From Actinomycetes bacterium (lineage in GTDB: Bacteria; Actinomycetota; Actinomycetes; Propionibacteriales; Propionibacteriaceae): a stretch of 20,882 nucleotides of DNA. Made by a program: the position numbers and the translations under genes. Shown in pieces: positions 1-6,657 of this stretch. The stretch is from positions 1 to 20,882 of the forward strand of contig JAEXCA010000011.1 of the NCBI GenBank assembly GCA_023393755.1. The letters are read 5' to 3'. Below the pieces are notes generated by a model. The model ran no database searches, was not told where the DNA came from, and saw only the letters and a list, made by a program, of their open reading frames with translations. Positions within the stretch are counted from its first letter, which is position 1, and each line of letters opens with the position of its first letter.

Positions 1-8
1 CAGGAAGC

Positions 9-1031
<1,023 letters not shown>

Positions 1032-1064
1032 GAATGCGGCCTCTCTCAGATGACGCCCGCGACT

Positions 1065-1076
1065 CCCGCGAGCGGG
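1065..1076. other. Short GC hairpin upstream of fba
   Basis: A perfect 5-bp inverted repeat, CCCGC-GA-GCGGG, lies 33-45 bases upstream of the fba start, in the gap between the PH-like membrane protein gene and fba. It could sit in the fba leader. I could not identify a convincing promoter here, and a repeat this short is expected by chance in such GC-rich DNA. Confidence 0.2.
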
Positions 1077-1168
1077 GGGACACCGCCAGTCTTTCAAATC
1101 CTGGGGACGATTGCGTAGTGATCGCCAGAAATGGATGACCGGGGCCGGCGGTGGTCCGCGGAGTCGGT

Positions 1169-1186
1169 TCACGGCCGAAGCCGCGA
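1169..1186 (-). terminator. UUCG-capped hairpin after the membrane protein gene
   Basis: Read on the minus strand, eight bases after the stop codon at 1195, the sequence folds into a 7-bp stem (one G-U pair) closed by a C(UUCG)G tetraloop, a very stable loop type. No U-tract follows, which is common for actinobacterial terminators. It probably ends or trims the 1195-1713 transcript before fba. Confidence 0.45.
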
Positions 1187-1194
1187 TCGGGCGC

Positions 1195-1713
1195 TCAGGC
1201 GTCCAGGCGGGAGAGGTCGACCCTCGCCCGGCCGCCGGAGAGCGCGACGATCGCCGAGTCCAGGGTGGCCGGCAGCACATCGGTGTAGTCGAGCAGGACA
1301 TCCCGGTTGCGTTGGTCGCGTCCGGTCGCCACCAGCCGGGACGAACCGCCCCACCGGCCCGGACGCACCGCCAGTGCCCCGATCTCCCCCCACTCGAACC
1401 AGTCGGGGCCGACCAGGACGCCGGCCCGATTCGCGCCCAGCGCCAGCCCGGGTGGAACCTGCCGGGCATCGCGCCGGGCCACCCACCACTGGACCAGTTC
1501 CCAGCCGCCCAGGGTCAGGCCGACGACCAGCACCGAACCGATGAACCAGGGGGTCGACGAGCCGAACTCGTCGGGCCTGGCCAGACGCAACCCGATCCCG
1601 ATGGCCACGAAGACCAGCGTGGAGCCCAGCCGCCAGAGCAGCTTCTTCCGGGCGCGCGCAACCTTCTCGGCCGCCATCTCGGGCCGGTAGTAGATGCCGA
1701 ACTCGTCGCCCAC
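1195..1713 (-). CDS. Two-helix membrane protein, possible bacterial PH-like domain
   Basis: Encodes 172 residues with a short charged N-terminus, two hydrophobic helices (about 27-45 and 55-77), and a soluble C-terminal part (about 88-172). That part reads as short beta-strand-like stretches ending in a helix (LPATLDSAIVALSGG), reminiscent of the bPH domains that follow a helix pair in small actinobacterial membrane proteins; no motif proves this. The start is set at GTG 1713 because TACGAT (1720-1725) ends exactly six bases upstream, the leaderless promoter arrangement seen repeatedly in this window. The frame stays open to 2172, but that upstream sequence is not protein-like and would overlap the methyltransferase gene. 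Function unknown. Its neighbours are fba downstream and the TrmH-family gene upstream. Confidence 0.75.
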   Translation of the reverse strand: MGDEFGIYYRPEMAAEKVARARKKLLWRLGSTLVFVAIGIGLRLARPDEFGSSTPWFIGSVLVVGLTLGGWELVQWWVARRDARQVPPGLALGANRAGVLVGPDWFEWGEIGALAVRPGRWGGSSRLVATGRDQRNRDVLLDYTDVLPATLDSAIVALSGGRARVDLSRLDA

Positions 1714-1719
1714 GCGCTC

Positions 1720-1725
1720 ATCGTA
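1720..1725 (-). promoter_or_regulatory. Leaderless -10 element (TACGAT)
   Basis: TACGAT on the minus strand fits TANNNT and is separated by six bases from GTG 1713, so transcription would start at or next to the start codon. There is no ribosome binding site upstream of this GTG. It supports the chosen start. Confidence 0.5.
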
Positions 1726-1790
1726 CGCGGCTCGGCCAGCGCCTCCCGCGGAGCCGTGCTTCGCGGCCACGGATGGTGCGACGGACAGGG

Positions 1791-1825
1791 GGTTGCCAGG
1801 GAGCTGTGACGAGTCGGCGGCCGCG
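1791..1825. repeat. Direct repeat, copy 1
   Basis: 35-base unit beginning GGTTGCCAGGGAGCTGTGAC and ending GGCGGCCGCG. It matches the copy at 1863-1896 except for one substitution and one inserted base. Both copies lie in the gap between the methyltransferase gene and the membrane protein gene, 72 bases apart start to start. Confidence 0.75.
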
Positions 1826-1862
1826 CCACCTGCTGGGTCAGCCACTCGAACCGGCCGACCCC

Positions 1863-1896
1863 GGTTGCCGGGAGCTGTGACGGGTCGGCGGCCGCG
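1863..1896. repeat. Direct repeat, copy 2
   Basis: 34-base partner of the unit at 1791-1825, beginning GGTTGCCGGGAGCTGTGACG. It lies just beyond the stop codon of the methyltransferase gene. The near-identity suggests a recent local duplication or two members of a genome-wide intergenic repeat. Confidence 0.75.
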
Positions 1897-1922
1897 ATGG
1901 CGTTCGGGTTGGGTGCGGCCGG

Positions 1923-2537
1923 TCAGTTCCAGCTCAACGACCAGTGGTACATGGCGATCGCGGCGGCCGCGCCGGCGTTCAGCGAGCGGGTGGAGCCGTA
2001 CTGGGTGATCGAGACCAGTTGCTCGCAGGCCGTCACCAGTTCGTCGGTCAGCCCAGGGCCCTCGGAGCCGAACACCAGGCAGCACTGCTGCGGCAGCCGG
2101 ACGCCCTCCAGCGGCACCGATCCGGGCAGGTTGTCCACCCCGACCAGAGCCACCCCCGCTCCCCGGGCCCATTCGGCCAGCGAAGCGACGGACTCGTGGT
2201 GGTGGACGTGCAGGTAGCGGTCGGTCACCATCGCGCCGCGGCGGTTACACCGCCGGCGGCCGAGGATGTGCACCCCCGCCACCTTGAAGGCGTTCGCCGT
2301 CCGCACGATCGAGCCGATGTTGAAGTCGTGCTCCCAGTTCTGGATCGCGACGTGCAGCGGGGACCGGCGGGTGTCCAGGTCGGCGACGATCGCCTCGACG
2401 GTCCAGTACCGGTACCGGTCCAGGACATTGCGGCGGTCGCCCTCGGCGAGCAGCGCCGGATCGAGGCGGGAGTCGTCCGGCCAGGGCTGGGGGTGCGGCC
2501 CGACACCAGGGGTGGCGAAGACCTGGTCGGCGTCCAC
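1923..2537 (-). CDS. TrmH/SpoU-family RNA 2'-O-methyltransferase
   Basis: Encodes 204 residues of the SPOUT (trefoil-knot) class, which transfers methyl from S-adenosylmethionine to a ribose 2'-OH in tRNA or rRNA. All three family motifs are visible: motif 1 around NIGSIVRTANAF (73-84), motif 2 LVFGSEGPGL (154-163), and motif 3 STRSLNAGAAAAIAMY (182-197). The last two form the cofactor-binding knot. The target nucleoside cannot be read from sequence. The N-terminal 60 residues have no recognisable RNA-binding domain. The start is GTG 2537, one base beyond the upstream stop codon (2539-2541), implying translational coupling in an operon with the DUF368 gene; a longer reading frame to 2666 would overlap that gene. 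Confidence 0.9.
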   Translation of the reverse strand: MDADQVFATPGVGPHPQPWPDDSRLDPALLAEGDRRNVLDRYRYWTVEAIVADLDTRRSPLHVAIQNWEHDFNIGSIVRTANAFKVAGVHILGRRRCNRRGAMVTDRYLHVHHHESVASLAEWARGAGVALVGVDNLPGSVPLEGVRLPQQCCLVFGSEGPGLTDELVTACEQLVSITQYGSTRSLNAGAAAAIAMYHWSLSWN

Positions 2538-2538
2538 C

Positions 2539-3405
2539 TCAGACCGGTTCGCTGGGCTTGTACTTCTTCTCCAGCTGTCCCATCCAAAGCCCCAGCGCCA
2601 CGCCCGCAGCGGTGAGCAGGACGGTGATCGCGATGCCGGCGGCGTCCAGCGCGGCGTGCTCCTCAAGGGTGGGGATGATGATCGCGGTCGAGGCGACCAC
2701 GATGCCGATGATCACGTGGAAGACGATCGGGTAGGCGATCTCCAGCAGCTTGCTGACCGCCTTGGCGAAGGCCAGGACGCACAGCACCGCACCGATCCCG
2801 ACCGGGATCAGCACCCCGAAGTCGAGCTTCCGGATCCCCTCGGTGAGCGGCTGGTACATGTTGAAGTAGAGCAGGAAGTTGGACGGCGAGAGGCCCGGCA
2901 CGATCATGCCGAGGGCGAAGATCGCACCGGCGAGGATCCAGGTACCGAAGTTCAGCGGCAGGCTGACGTTCAGGTTGGTCCGCGCCCAGACCAGGAAGAG
3001 CAGCGCGAGCACCGCGACCACCCCGGCCAGTACCAGGTGCCAGGGACGGCGGCCGCGCTTGCCCGCCTCGGCGAACAGCGCCGGCAGGGTTCCACCGATG
3101 CAGCCGATGAAGAACCACATCACCTGCACCTTGGCGTGGATCAGGAAGTAGTCCAGCGGGAAGGCCAGCACGAAGATGCCGAACACCGCGCCCACCGCGA
3201 CCGGCAGGAACCAGATCAGGTTGGCGACGAAGTCCCTGCGCAGGTTGGCCAGGAACTCGATGATCCGCTCGTAGATGCCGAACACCGCGGCCAGGGCACC
3301 GCCGCTGACGCCGGGCAGAATCGCCCCGGTGCCGATGAACATGCCCTTGACGAACCGCAGGATCCAGTCGATCAGGCCGCCGGATGCTTGAGTGGAAGAA
3401 GTCAC
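2539..3405 (-). CDS. DUF368 membrane protein, PopT-like undecaprenyl-phosphate translocase
   Basis: Encodes 288 residues, mostly hydrophobic, with about eight membrane segments. Two related re-entrant-type motifs typical of DUF368 are present: ILPGVSGGALAAVFGIYE (29-46) and IVPGLSPSNFLLYFNMY (168-184), reflecting the family's internal duplication. DUF368 proteins (PopT) have been shown to return undecaprenyl phosphate to the inner face of the membrane for reuse in wall synthesis; that role is inferred here by family. The start is GTG 3405, seven bases after a TAAGCT element and immediately before a charged-poor N-terminus leading into the first helix. Longer reading to 3786 is not protein-like. 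It ends one base before the methyltransferase GTG, so the two are co-transcribed. Confidence 0.92.
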   Translation of the reverse strand: MTSSTQASGGLIDWILRFVKGMFIGTGAILPGVSGGALAAVFGIYERIIEFLANLRRDFVANLIWFLPVAVGAVFGIFVLAFPLDYFLIHAKVQVMWFFIGCIGGTLPALFAEAGKRGRRPWHLVLAGVVAVLALLFLVWARTNLNVSLPLNFGTWILAGAIFALGMIVPGLSPSNFLLYFNMYQPLTEGIRKLDFGVLIPVGIGAVLCVLAFAKAVSKLLEIAYPIVFHVIIGIVVASTAIIIPTLEEHAALDAAGIAITVLLTAAGVALGLWMGQLEKKYKPSEPV

Positions 3406-3412
3406 GGCGGCC

Positions 3413-3418
3413 AGCTTA
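3413..3418 (-). promoter_or_regulatory. Leaderless -10 element (TAAGCT) for the DUF368 gene
   Basis: TAAGCT on the minus strand fits TANNNT and lies seven bases from GTG 3405. No Shine-Dalgarno sequence is present. This would be the promoter of the DUF368-methyltransferase operon. Confidence 0.55.
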
Positions 3419-3713
3419 GGACTTCGTCCCAATCCCACCGGCCCGGGCGCGCGGTCAGCGGCGCGGAGCCCGCCTACCGGTGGACATTCCCGGGGAGATC
3501 GCGCACTCCCGCCTCTTATCAGGGGCCGAGCGGGGACGAGCCGCCCAACAGCGCATTGACGCCTGATATGGAGGCCTTCTGCCGGCCGGTAAGCGGTGCC
3601 ATTGCGCGGTCCGACCCCATCTGCGGAAACCGCGAGCTCATATGCGGCGGCAATGCGCGCTGAGCCCGCGATCCGGCCCGGATGTCCCCCGAGCTTGAGG
3701 CATCGCCCGAACG

Positions 3714-3759
3714 GGACCACCAGGAAACCCGGTGGTCCGGGGGCCAACCGTCCTGGTGG
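3714..3759. other. Overlapping, mutually exclusive inverted repeats
   Basis: GGACCACC (3714-3721) is complementary to GGTGGTCC (3731-3738), an 8-bp hairpin with a 9-base loop. The overlapping segment CCACCAGGA (3717-3725) is also perfectly complementary to TCCTGGTGG (3751-3759), 9 bp. A transcript from either strand could form one pairing or the other, not both. It lies about 70 bases past the lemA stop codon and 310 bases before the DUF368 start. Function unknown. Confidence 0.5.
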
Positions 3760-3790
3760 CCGGGAACCGCCCCTAGCGGTTGACACGCAG

Positions 3791-3821
3791 TTCGGCCCGC
3801 CCCGGTGTGGGACGGGCCGAA
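3791..3821 (-). terminator. Hairpin terminator of lemA
   Basis: A perfect 9-bp inverted repeat, TTCGGCCCG (3791-3799) and CGGGCCGAA (3813-3821), begins nine bases after the lemA stop codon on the minus strand, with a 13-base loop. There is no U-tract, as is frequent in high-GC actinobacteria. Position and stability make it the likely end of the lemA transcript. Confidence 0.65.
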
Positions 3822-3830
3822 CGAATCAGG

Positions 3831-4802
3831 TCAGGACTGCTGCGGCGGCTGGTAGGGCTGCTGCGGCGGATCGGACGGCGGCCCGTAGCTCGGCGGCTCC
3901 GGCTGAGCGGCCGGCTGGCCGTACACCGGTGCCTCGGGCTGGGCAGCCGGCTGGCCGTACACCGGCGGCTGGGCCGGGGGGTACTGCTGCGGCTGCGCAG
4001 GCGGGTAGGCCTGGGCGGGCGGCAACTGCTGGGCCGGTGGGTAGGCCGGGGCCGGGAACGGCTGGGCCGGGGCCGGCTCGGTGAACTGCCCGGGCGGCGG
4101 AGCCGCCGGGTTCGACTGCTGGTAGGCCTGCGGATTGGGCAGCCCACCGGCAGCGGCGGCACCGGCTTCCAGCTGGGCGTTGGTCGGCTCGGAACCCGGA
4201 CGCGGGGCGTCGCCGCGGTCGCTGATCTCGCCGAAGCTCACCTGCGGGGCCTGCCGGACCGCGGCCTCGTTGACCTCGAAGTAGGTCGCCTTCTCGAACT
4301 TGAACATGCCCGCCAGGATGTTGGACGGGAAGGACTCCACCTGCGTGTTGTAGTTGCGGACGTTCGCGTTGTAGAAGCGGCGTCCGGCGGCGATCCGGTC
4401 CTCGGTGGAGGCCAGTTCGCGCTGCAGCTCGAGGAAGTTCACGTTGCTCTTCAGCTCGGGGTAGGCCTCGACGCTGACGATCAGGTTCCGCACCGCGCCG
4501 GACAGCTGCTCCTCGACCTGGGCCCGTTGCTCGCTGGGCACCCCGCCACTGGCCTGGGCGAGCTGGGCGGCCTGGCTACGCAGCGCCACCACCTGCTCGA
4601 GGGTGTTCCGTTCATGCGCGGCGAAGGCGCGGACGGTCTCCACCAGATTGGGGATCAGGTCGTAGCGCCGGTTCAGTTCGACATCGATCTGTCGCCACGA
4701 CTCCTGGATCAGGTTGCGTGACTTGACGAAGCCGTTGTACAGCGAAACCGCATAACCACCGACGGCCACGATGACAACCAGCAGGACCAGGAAAATCAAC
4801 AC
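3831..4802 (-). CDS. lemA: LemA-family protein with long Pro/Gln-rich tail
   Basis: Encodes 323 residues. A single N-terminal membrane helix (2-19) is followed by the conserved LemA helical domain (about 20-190), with SLYNGFVKSRNLIQESW (20-36), RRYDLIPNLVETV (45-57) and RRFYNANVRNYN (141-152), all family hallmarks. LemA proteins are usually about 180-200 residues; here a further 130 residues are Pro/Ala/Gln-rich, with repeated YPPAQ and VYGQPAAQPE units and a 36-base DNA repeat. The tail is probably disordered and on the same side as the helical domain. Start GTG 4802 has an AGAAG ribosome site about eight bases upstream, and the protein then enters the helix directly. The molecular function of LemA is unsettled; no partner protease or TPM-domain gene lies beside it. 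Confidence 0.9.
   Translation of the reverse strand: MLIFLVLLVVIVAVGGYAVSLYNGFVKSRNLIQESWRQIDVELNRRYDLIPNLVETVRAFAAHERNTLEQVVALRSQAAQLAQASGGVPSEQRAQVEEQLSGAVRNLIVSVEAYPELKSNVNFLELQRELASTEDRIAAGRRFYNANVRNYNTQVESFPSNILAGMFKFEKATYFEVNEAAVRQAPQVSFGEISDRGDAPRPGSEPTNAQLEAGAAAAGGLPNPQAYQQSNPAAPPPGQFTEPAPAQPFPAPAYPPAQQLPPAQAYPPAQPQQYPPAQPPVYGQPAAQPEAPVYGQPAAQPEPPSYGPPSDPPQQPYQPPQQS
3911..3965. repeat. 36-base tandem repeat inside the lemA tail
   Basis: The 19-base string CCGGCTGGCCGTACACCGG occurs at 3911-3929 and again at 3947-3965, a 36-base period that encodes the duplicated VYGQPAAQPE unit. The exact DNA match suggests recent duplication and possible length variation between strains. Confidence 0.8.
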
Positions 4803-4840
4803 GATGGTGCTTCTTTCGCTCGCAGGTGCTGAGAGCCGCC

Positions 4841-4846
4841 AGCCTA
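4841..4846 (-). promoter_or_regulatory. Candidate -10 element (TAGGCT) for lemA
   Basis: TAGGCT on the minus strand fits TANNNT and lies 38 bases before GTG 4802. It would give a leader of roughly 30 bases carrying the AGAAG ribosome site. No good -35 element is visible. Confidence 0.4.
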
Positions 4847-4973
4847 ACGGCTCCGGAGGGCACAACGAAGCCCCGGCGCGCGGCATTCCAGCCCGGTCCG
4901 CAACAGCGACCGCCTGCGTTGCCGTCGAGAGCCAGGCCCCAGGCGCAAGCGCTCGAGGCGAACGGTGGCGCTC

Positions 4974-5006
4974 GACGCGTGGGCCGGCGGGCGGAGGAGA
5001 CGCGTC
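4974..5006 (-). terminator. Weak hairpin at the end of pyrE
   Basis: GACGCGT (4974-4980) and ACGCGTC (5000-5006) form a 7-bp stem with a 19-base loop. One arm overlaps the pyrE stop codon on the minus strand. It could slow or end transcription before lemA. The large loop and missing U-tract make this tentative. Confidence 0.25.
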
Positions 5007-5547
5007 AGGAAAGCCCGAGATCGGCGAGTCCGGCCGCGTAGCGGTAAGGCAACCCGGCGGCCTCGATCTTCTCCCGCGCACCGGTGTCCCGGTCGACGAT
5101 CACCGCCACCCCGATCACCTCGGCACCGGCCTCGCGCAGCGCGTCCACCGCGGTCATCACCGAGCCGCCGGTGGTGGAGGTGTCCTCCACCACCAGTACC
5201 CGGCGTCCGGCCACCTCGGGGCCCTCGATCCGGCGCGGCAGGCCGTGGGCCTTGGATTCCTTGCGGACGACGAAGGCGTCCAGCCGGCCGCCCTCCCGGG
5301 CCGCGTCGTGCAGCATGGCCACCGCCACCGGGTCAGCACCGAGGGTCAGCCCGCCGACCGCCTCGAACTCCCAGTCCGCAACGAGTTCGCGCATCACCGA
5401 GCCGACCAGCGGCGCGGCAGCGCCGTCCAGGGTCACCCGGCGCAGGTCCACGTAGTAGTCCGCCTCCCGCCCCGAGGCCAGCGTCACCCGGCCGCGGACG
5501 ACAGCCAGGTTCGTGATGTGCTCGATCAACTGCTCGCGGTCGGTCAT
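5005..5547 (-). CDS. pyrE: Orotate phosphoribosyltransferase
   Basis: Encodes 180 residues, the usual size for actinobacterial PyrE. It joins orotate to phosphoribosyl pyrophosphate to give orotidine 5'-phosphate, the fifth step of de novo pyrimidine synthesis, in the cytosol. The PRPP-binding loop VLVVEDTSTTGGS (117-129) and the flexible-loop segment RKESKAHG (95-102) are intact, as is the orotate-side TLASGREADYYVD (22-34). The start is ATG 5547, seven bases after a TAGGGT element with no ribosome site, so the message is probably leaderless. An in-frame upstream start near 5640 would run through an interspersed repeat and is rejected. A perfect palindrome just upstream of the -10 may be an operator. 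Confidence 0.96.
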   Translation of the reverse strand: MTDREQLIEHITNLAVVRGRVTLASGREADYYVDLRRVTLDGAAAPLVGSVMRELVADWEFEAVGGLTLGADPVAVAMLHDAAREGGRLDAFVVRKESKAHGLPRRIEGPEVAGRRVLVVEDTSTTGGSVMTAVDALREAGAEVIGVAVIVDRDTGAREKIEAAGLPYRYAAGLADLGLS

Positions 5548-5554
5548 GGGCGAC

Positions 5555-5560
5555 ACCCTA
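5555..5560 (-). promoter_or_regulatory. Leaderless -10 element (TAGGGT) for pyrE
   Basis: TAGGGT on the minus strand fits TANNNT and is seven bases before ATG 5547. It decides the start codon and predicts a message with no 5' leader. Confidence 0.55.
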
Positions 5561-5562
5561 GT

Positions 5563-5578
5563 GGCCGGGTACCCGGCC
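5563..5578. promoter_or_regulatory. Perfect 16-base palindrome in the pyrE promoter
   Basis: GGCCGGGTACCCGGCC reads the same on both strands and fills the spacer immediately upstream of the pyrE -10 element. A repressor bound there would block the promoter. By composition about one such palindrome is expected by chance in 20 kb, so placement is the main argument. Confidence 0.4.
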
Positions 5579-5603
5579 GGGTTGGGACGACCACGCGCCA
5601 CCG

Positions 5604-5632
5604 ACCCTTCGACGAGCTCAGGGATCGTTGCG
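5604..5632. repeat. Interspersed repeat, copy 1
   Basis: 29-base unit containing CCCTTCGACGAGCTCAGGGA followed by TCGTTGCG. The core resembles a short intergenic repeat I recall as widespread in actinobacterial genomes, whose minus-strand reading gives the telltale peptide PELVEG in spurious frames. Confidence 0.65.
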
Positions 5633-5664
5633 TGGCTCAACCTCAGGTACTGGCGCGGGAGTCA

Positions 5665-5693
5665 ACCCCTCGACAAGCTCACGGATCGTTGCG
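5665..5693. repeat. Interspersed repeat, copy 2
   Basis: Second copy of the 29-base unit, with CCCCTCGACAAGCTCACGGA followed by TCGTTGCG. It differs from copy 1 at three positions and has the same orientation, 61 bases further on. It ends 11 bases past the stop codon of the spermidine-synthase-like gene. Confidence 0.65.
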
Positions 5694-5704
5694 GGAAGGG
5701 CGGG

Positions 5705-6514
5705 TCAGCCCAGCCAGCCGTGGGCGACCGGGTCGAGCGAGTCGGCCGAATCCTCGTCGGTGAACGGGGACGCGGCCCCCAACCAGGCGTTCAGGCCCCC
5801 GGTGGCGAGCAGGCGGTAGGGGAAGGCCGTCCGGGCGAGATCGCGCTCCAGTTCGGCCAGCGGCAGGGGTGCCGGCGAGGCCACCGCGACCAGGTTGCCG
5901 TACCGGCGTCCCTTCCAGACCGGGATCTCCGCGCTCACCGCCACCTGGCGGAAGGCGGTCGCCATGCCGGCCAGGCACCGCCGGCCCCAGTCGAAGGGTG
6001 CCCGATCGCCCAGGTTCATGATCACCACGCCACCGTCGCGCAGCACCCGGGCCAGATCGGCGAACCACTCCGCGGTGGCCAGCTCGGCGGGCACCACCGC
6101 GCCGCGGAAGGCGTCGACGATCACGGCGTCGGCGTAGTCGTCCGGCAGCGCGGCGATGGCGGTGCGACCGTCCAGCTCGCGGATCTTGATCCCGCTGTTC
6201 CTCGGCAGCGGCAGCTTCTCGCGCACCGTCGCCACCAGCGCGCCGTCCGGCTCGATCACGATCTGCGCGGAGTGTGGCCGAACCGCCGCGACGTAGCGCG
6301 GCAGGCTGAGCCCACCACCGCCCACGTGCACCACCCGGATCCGCTGGCCGGCCGGCCGGGCGAGGACGGTGGCGTGCAGTGCTTCCACGATCCGCCGGAC
6401 GTACTCGAACTCGATCCGGGTGGGATCCTCCAGGTCGATCCAGGACTGTTCGGTCACCCCGGTGCGCACCACGAAGGCGCCGGCATGGATGTGATCCGGG
6501 ACGATCTCGCTCAC
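5705..6514 (-). CDS. Spermidine synthase-fold (methyltransferase-like) protein
   Basis: Encodes 269 residues with the Rossmann fold of the spermidine synthase/SAM-methyltransferase group. The glycine-rich cofactor loop HVGGGGLSL (63-71), an acidic ribose-binding residue in VIEPDG (Glu88), DGRTAI (115-120) and VIVDAF (131-136) are visible. True spermidine synthases carry an Asp-Ser-Ser/Thr-Asp-Pro run at the last position to hold the polyamine; here it is DAFRGAVVPAEL, so polyamine transfer is doubtful. Many actinobacteria have such proteins annotated as spermidine synthase without proof. The start is GTG 6514, four bases after a strong AGGAGG; a second GTG at 6517 is possible but too close to it. 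Divergent from the NifX-like gene, not in an obvious operon. Confidence 0.85.
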   Translation of the reverse strand: MSEIVPDHIHAGAFVVRTGVTEQSWIDLEDPTRIEFEYVRRIVEALHATVLARPAGQRIRVVHVGGGGLSLPRYVAAVRPHSAQIVIEPDGALVATVREKLPLPRNSGIKIRELDGRTAIAALPDDYADAVIVDAFRGAVVPAELATAEWFADLARVLRDGGVVIMNLGDRAPFDWGRRCLAGMATAFRQVAVSAEIPVWKGRRYGNLVAVASPAPLPLAELERDLARTAFPYRLLATGGLNAWLGAASPFTDEDSADSLDPVAHGWLG

Positions 6515-6620
6515 CACACCTCCTCGCAGCACCGGCGGAGGGGCCCAGTGGGAACCGTCCCCGGTGGGCCCCGGTGGGCCAAGCATGCCCGTTCCCCCGG
6601 CGGCGGCCCAACCGCCCGGT

Positions 6621-6626
6621 TACGAT
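6621..6626 (+). promoter_or_regulatory. Candidate -10 element (TACGAT) for the NifX-like gene
   Basis: TACGAT fits TANNNT and lies 31 bases before GTG 6658. A start about seven bases downstream would give a leader of roughly 25 bases that carries the GGAG ribosome site. Confidence 0.45.
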
Positions 6627-6657
6627 GGATGCCCGCCCGCAATGATGAGGAGCGCCC

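Larger units (their letters stand above)
3406..3790. other. Non-coding gap with hairpins between lemA and the DUF368 gene
   Basis: No frame here reads like a protein: open frames on both strands are Arg/Pro/Gly-rich and are extensions or shadows of neighbours. The stretch holds the DUF368 promoter at its left end and a set of overlapping inverted repeats at 3714-3759. Its centre (about 3540-3660) is somewhat richer in A/T than the surrounding genes. I recognise no known riboswitch, sRNA or tRNA, but a small RNA is not excluded. Confidence 0.5.

Noticed and set aside
1032..1469. N-terminal extension of the aldolase reading frame
   Set aside because: The extension is not aldolase-like, overlaps the end of the neighbouring gene, and the ATG at 1031 has a ribosome site and the expected N-terminus.
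3551..3658. Inverted repeat GCGCATTG / CAATGCGC with arms 92 bases apart
   Set aside because: An 8-base match at this distance is expected about once by chance in a region this size, and it is not extended.
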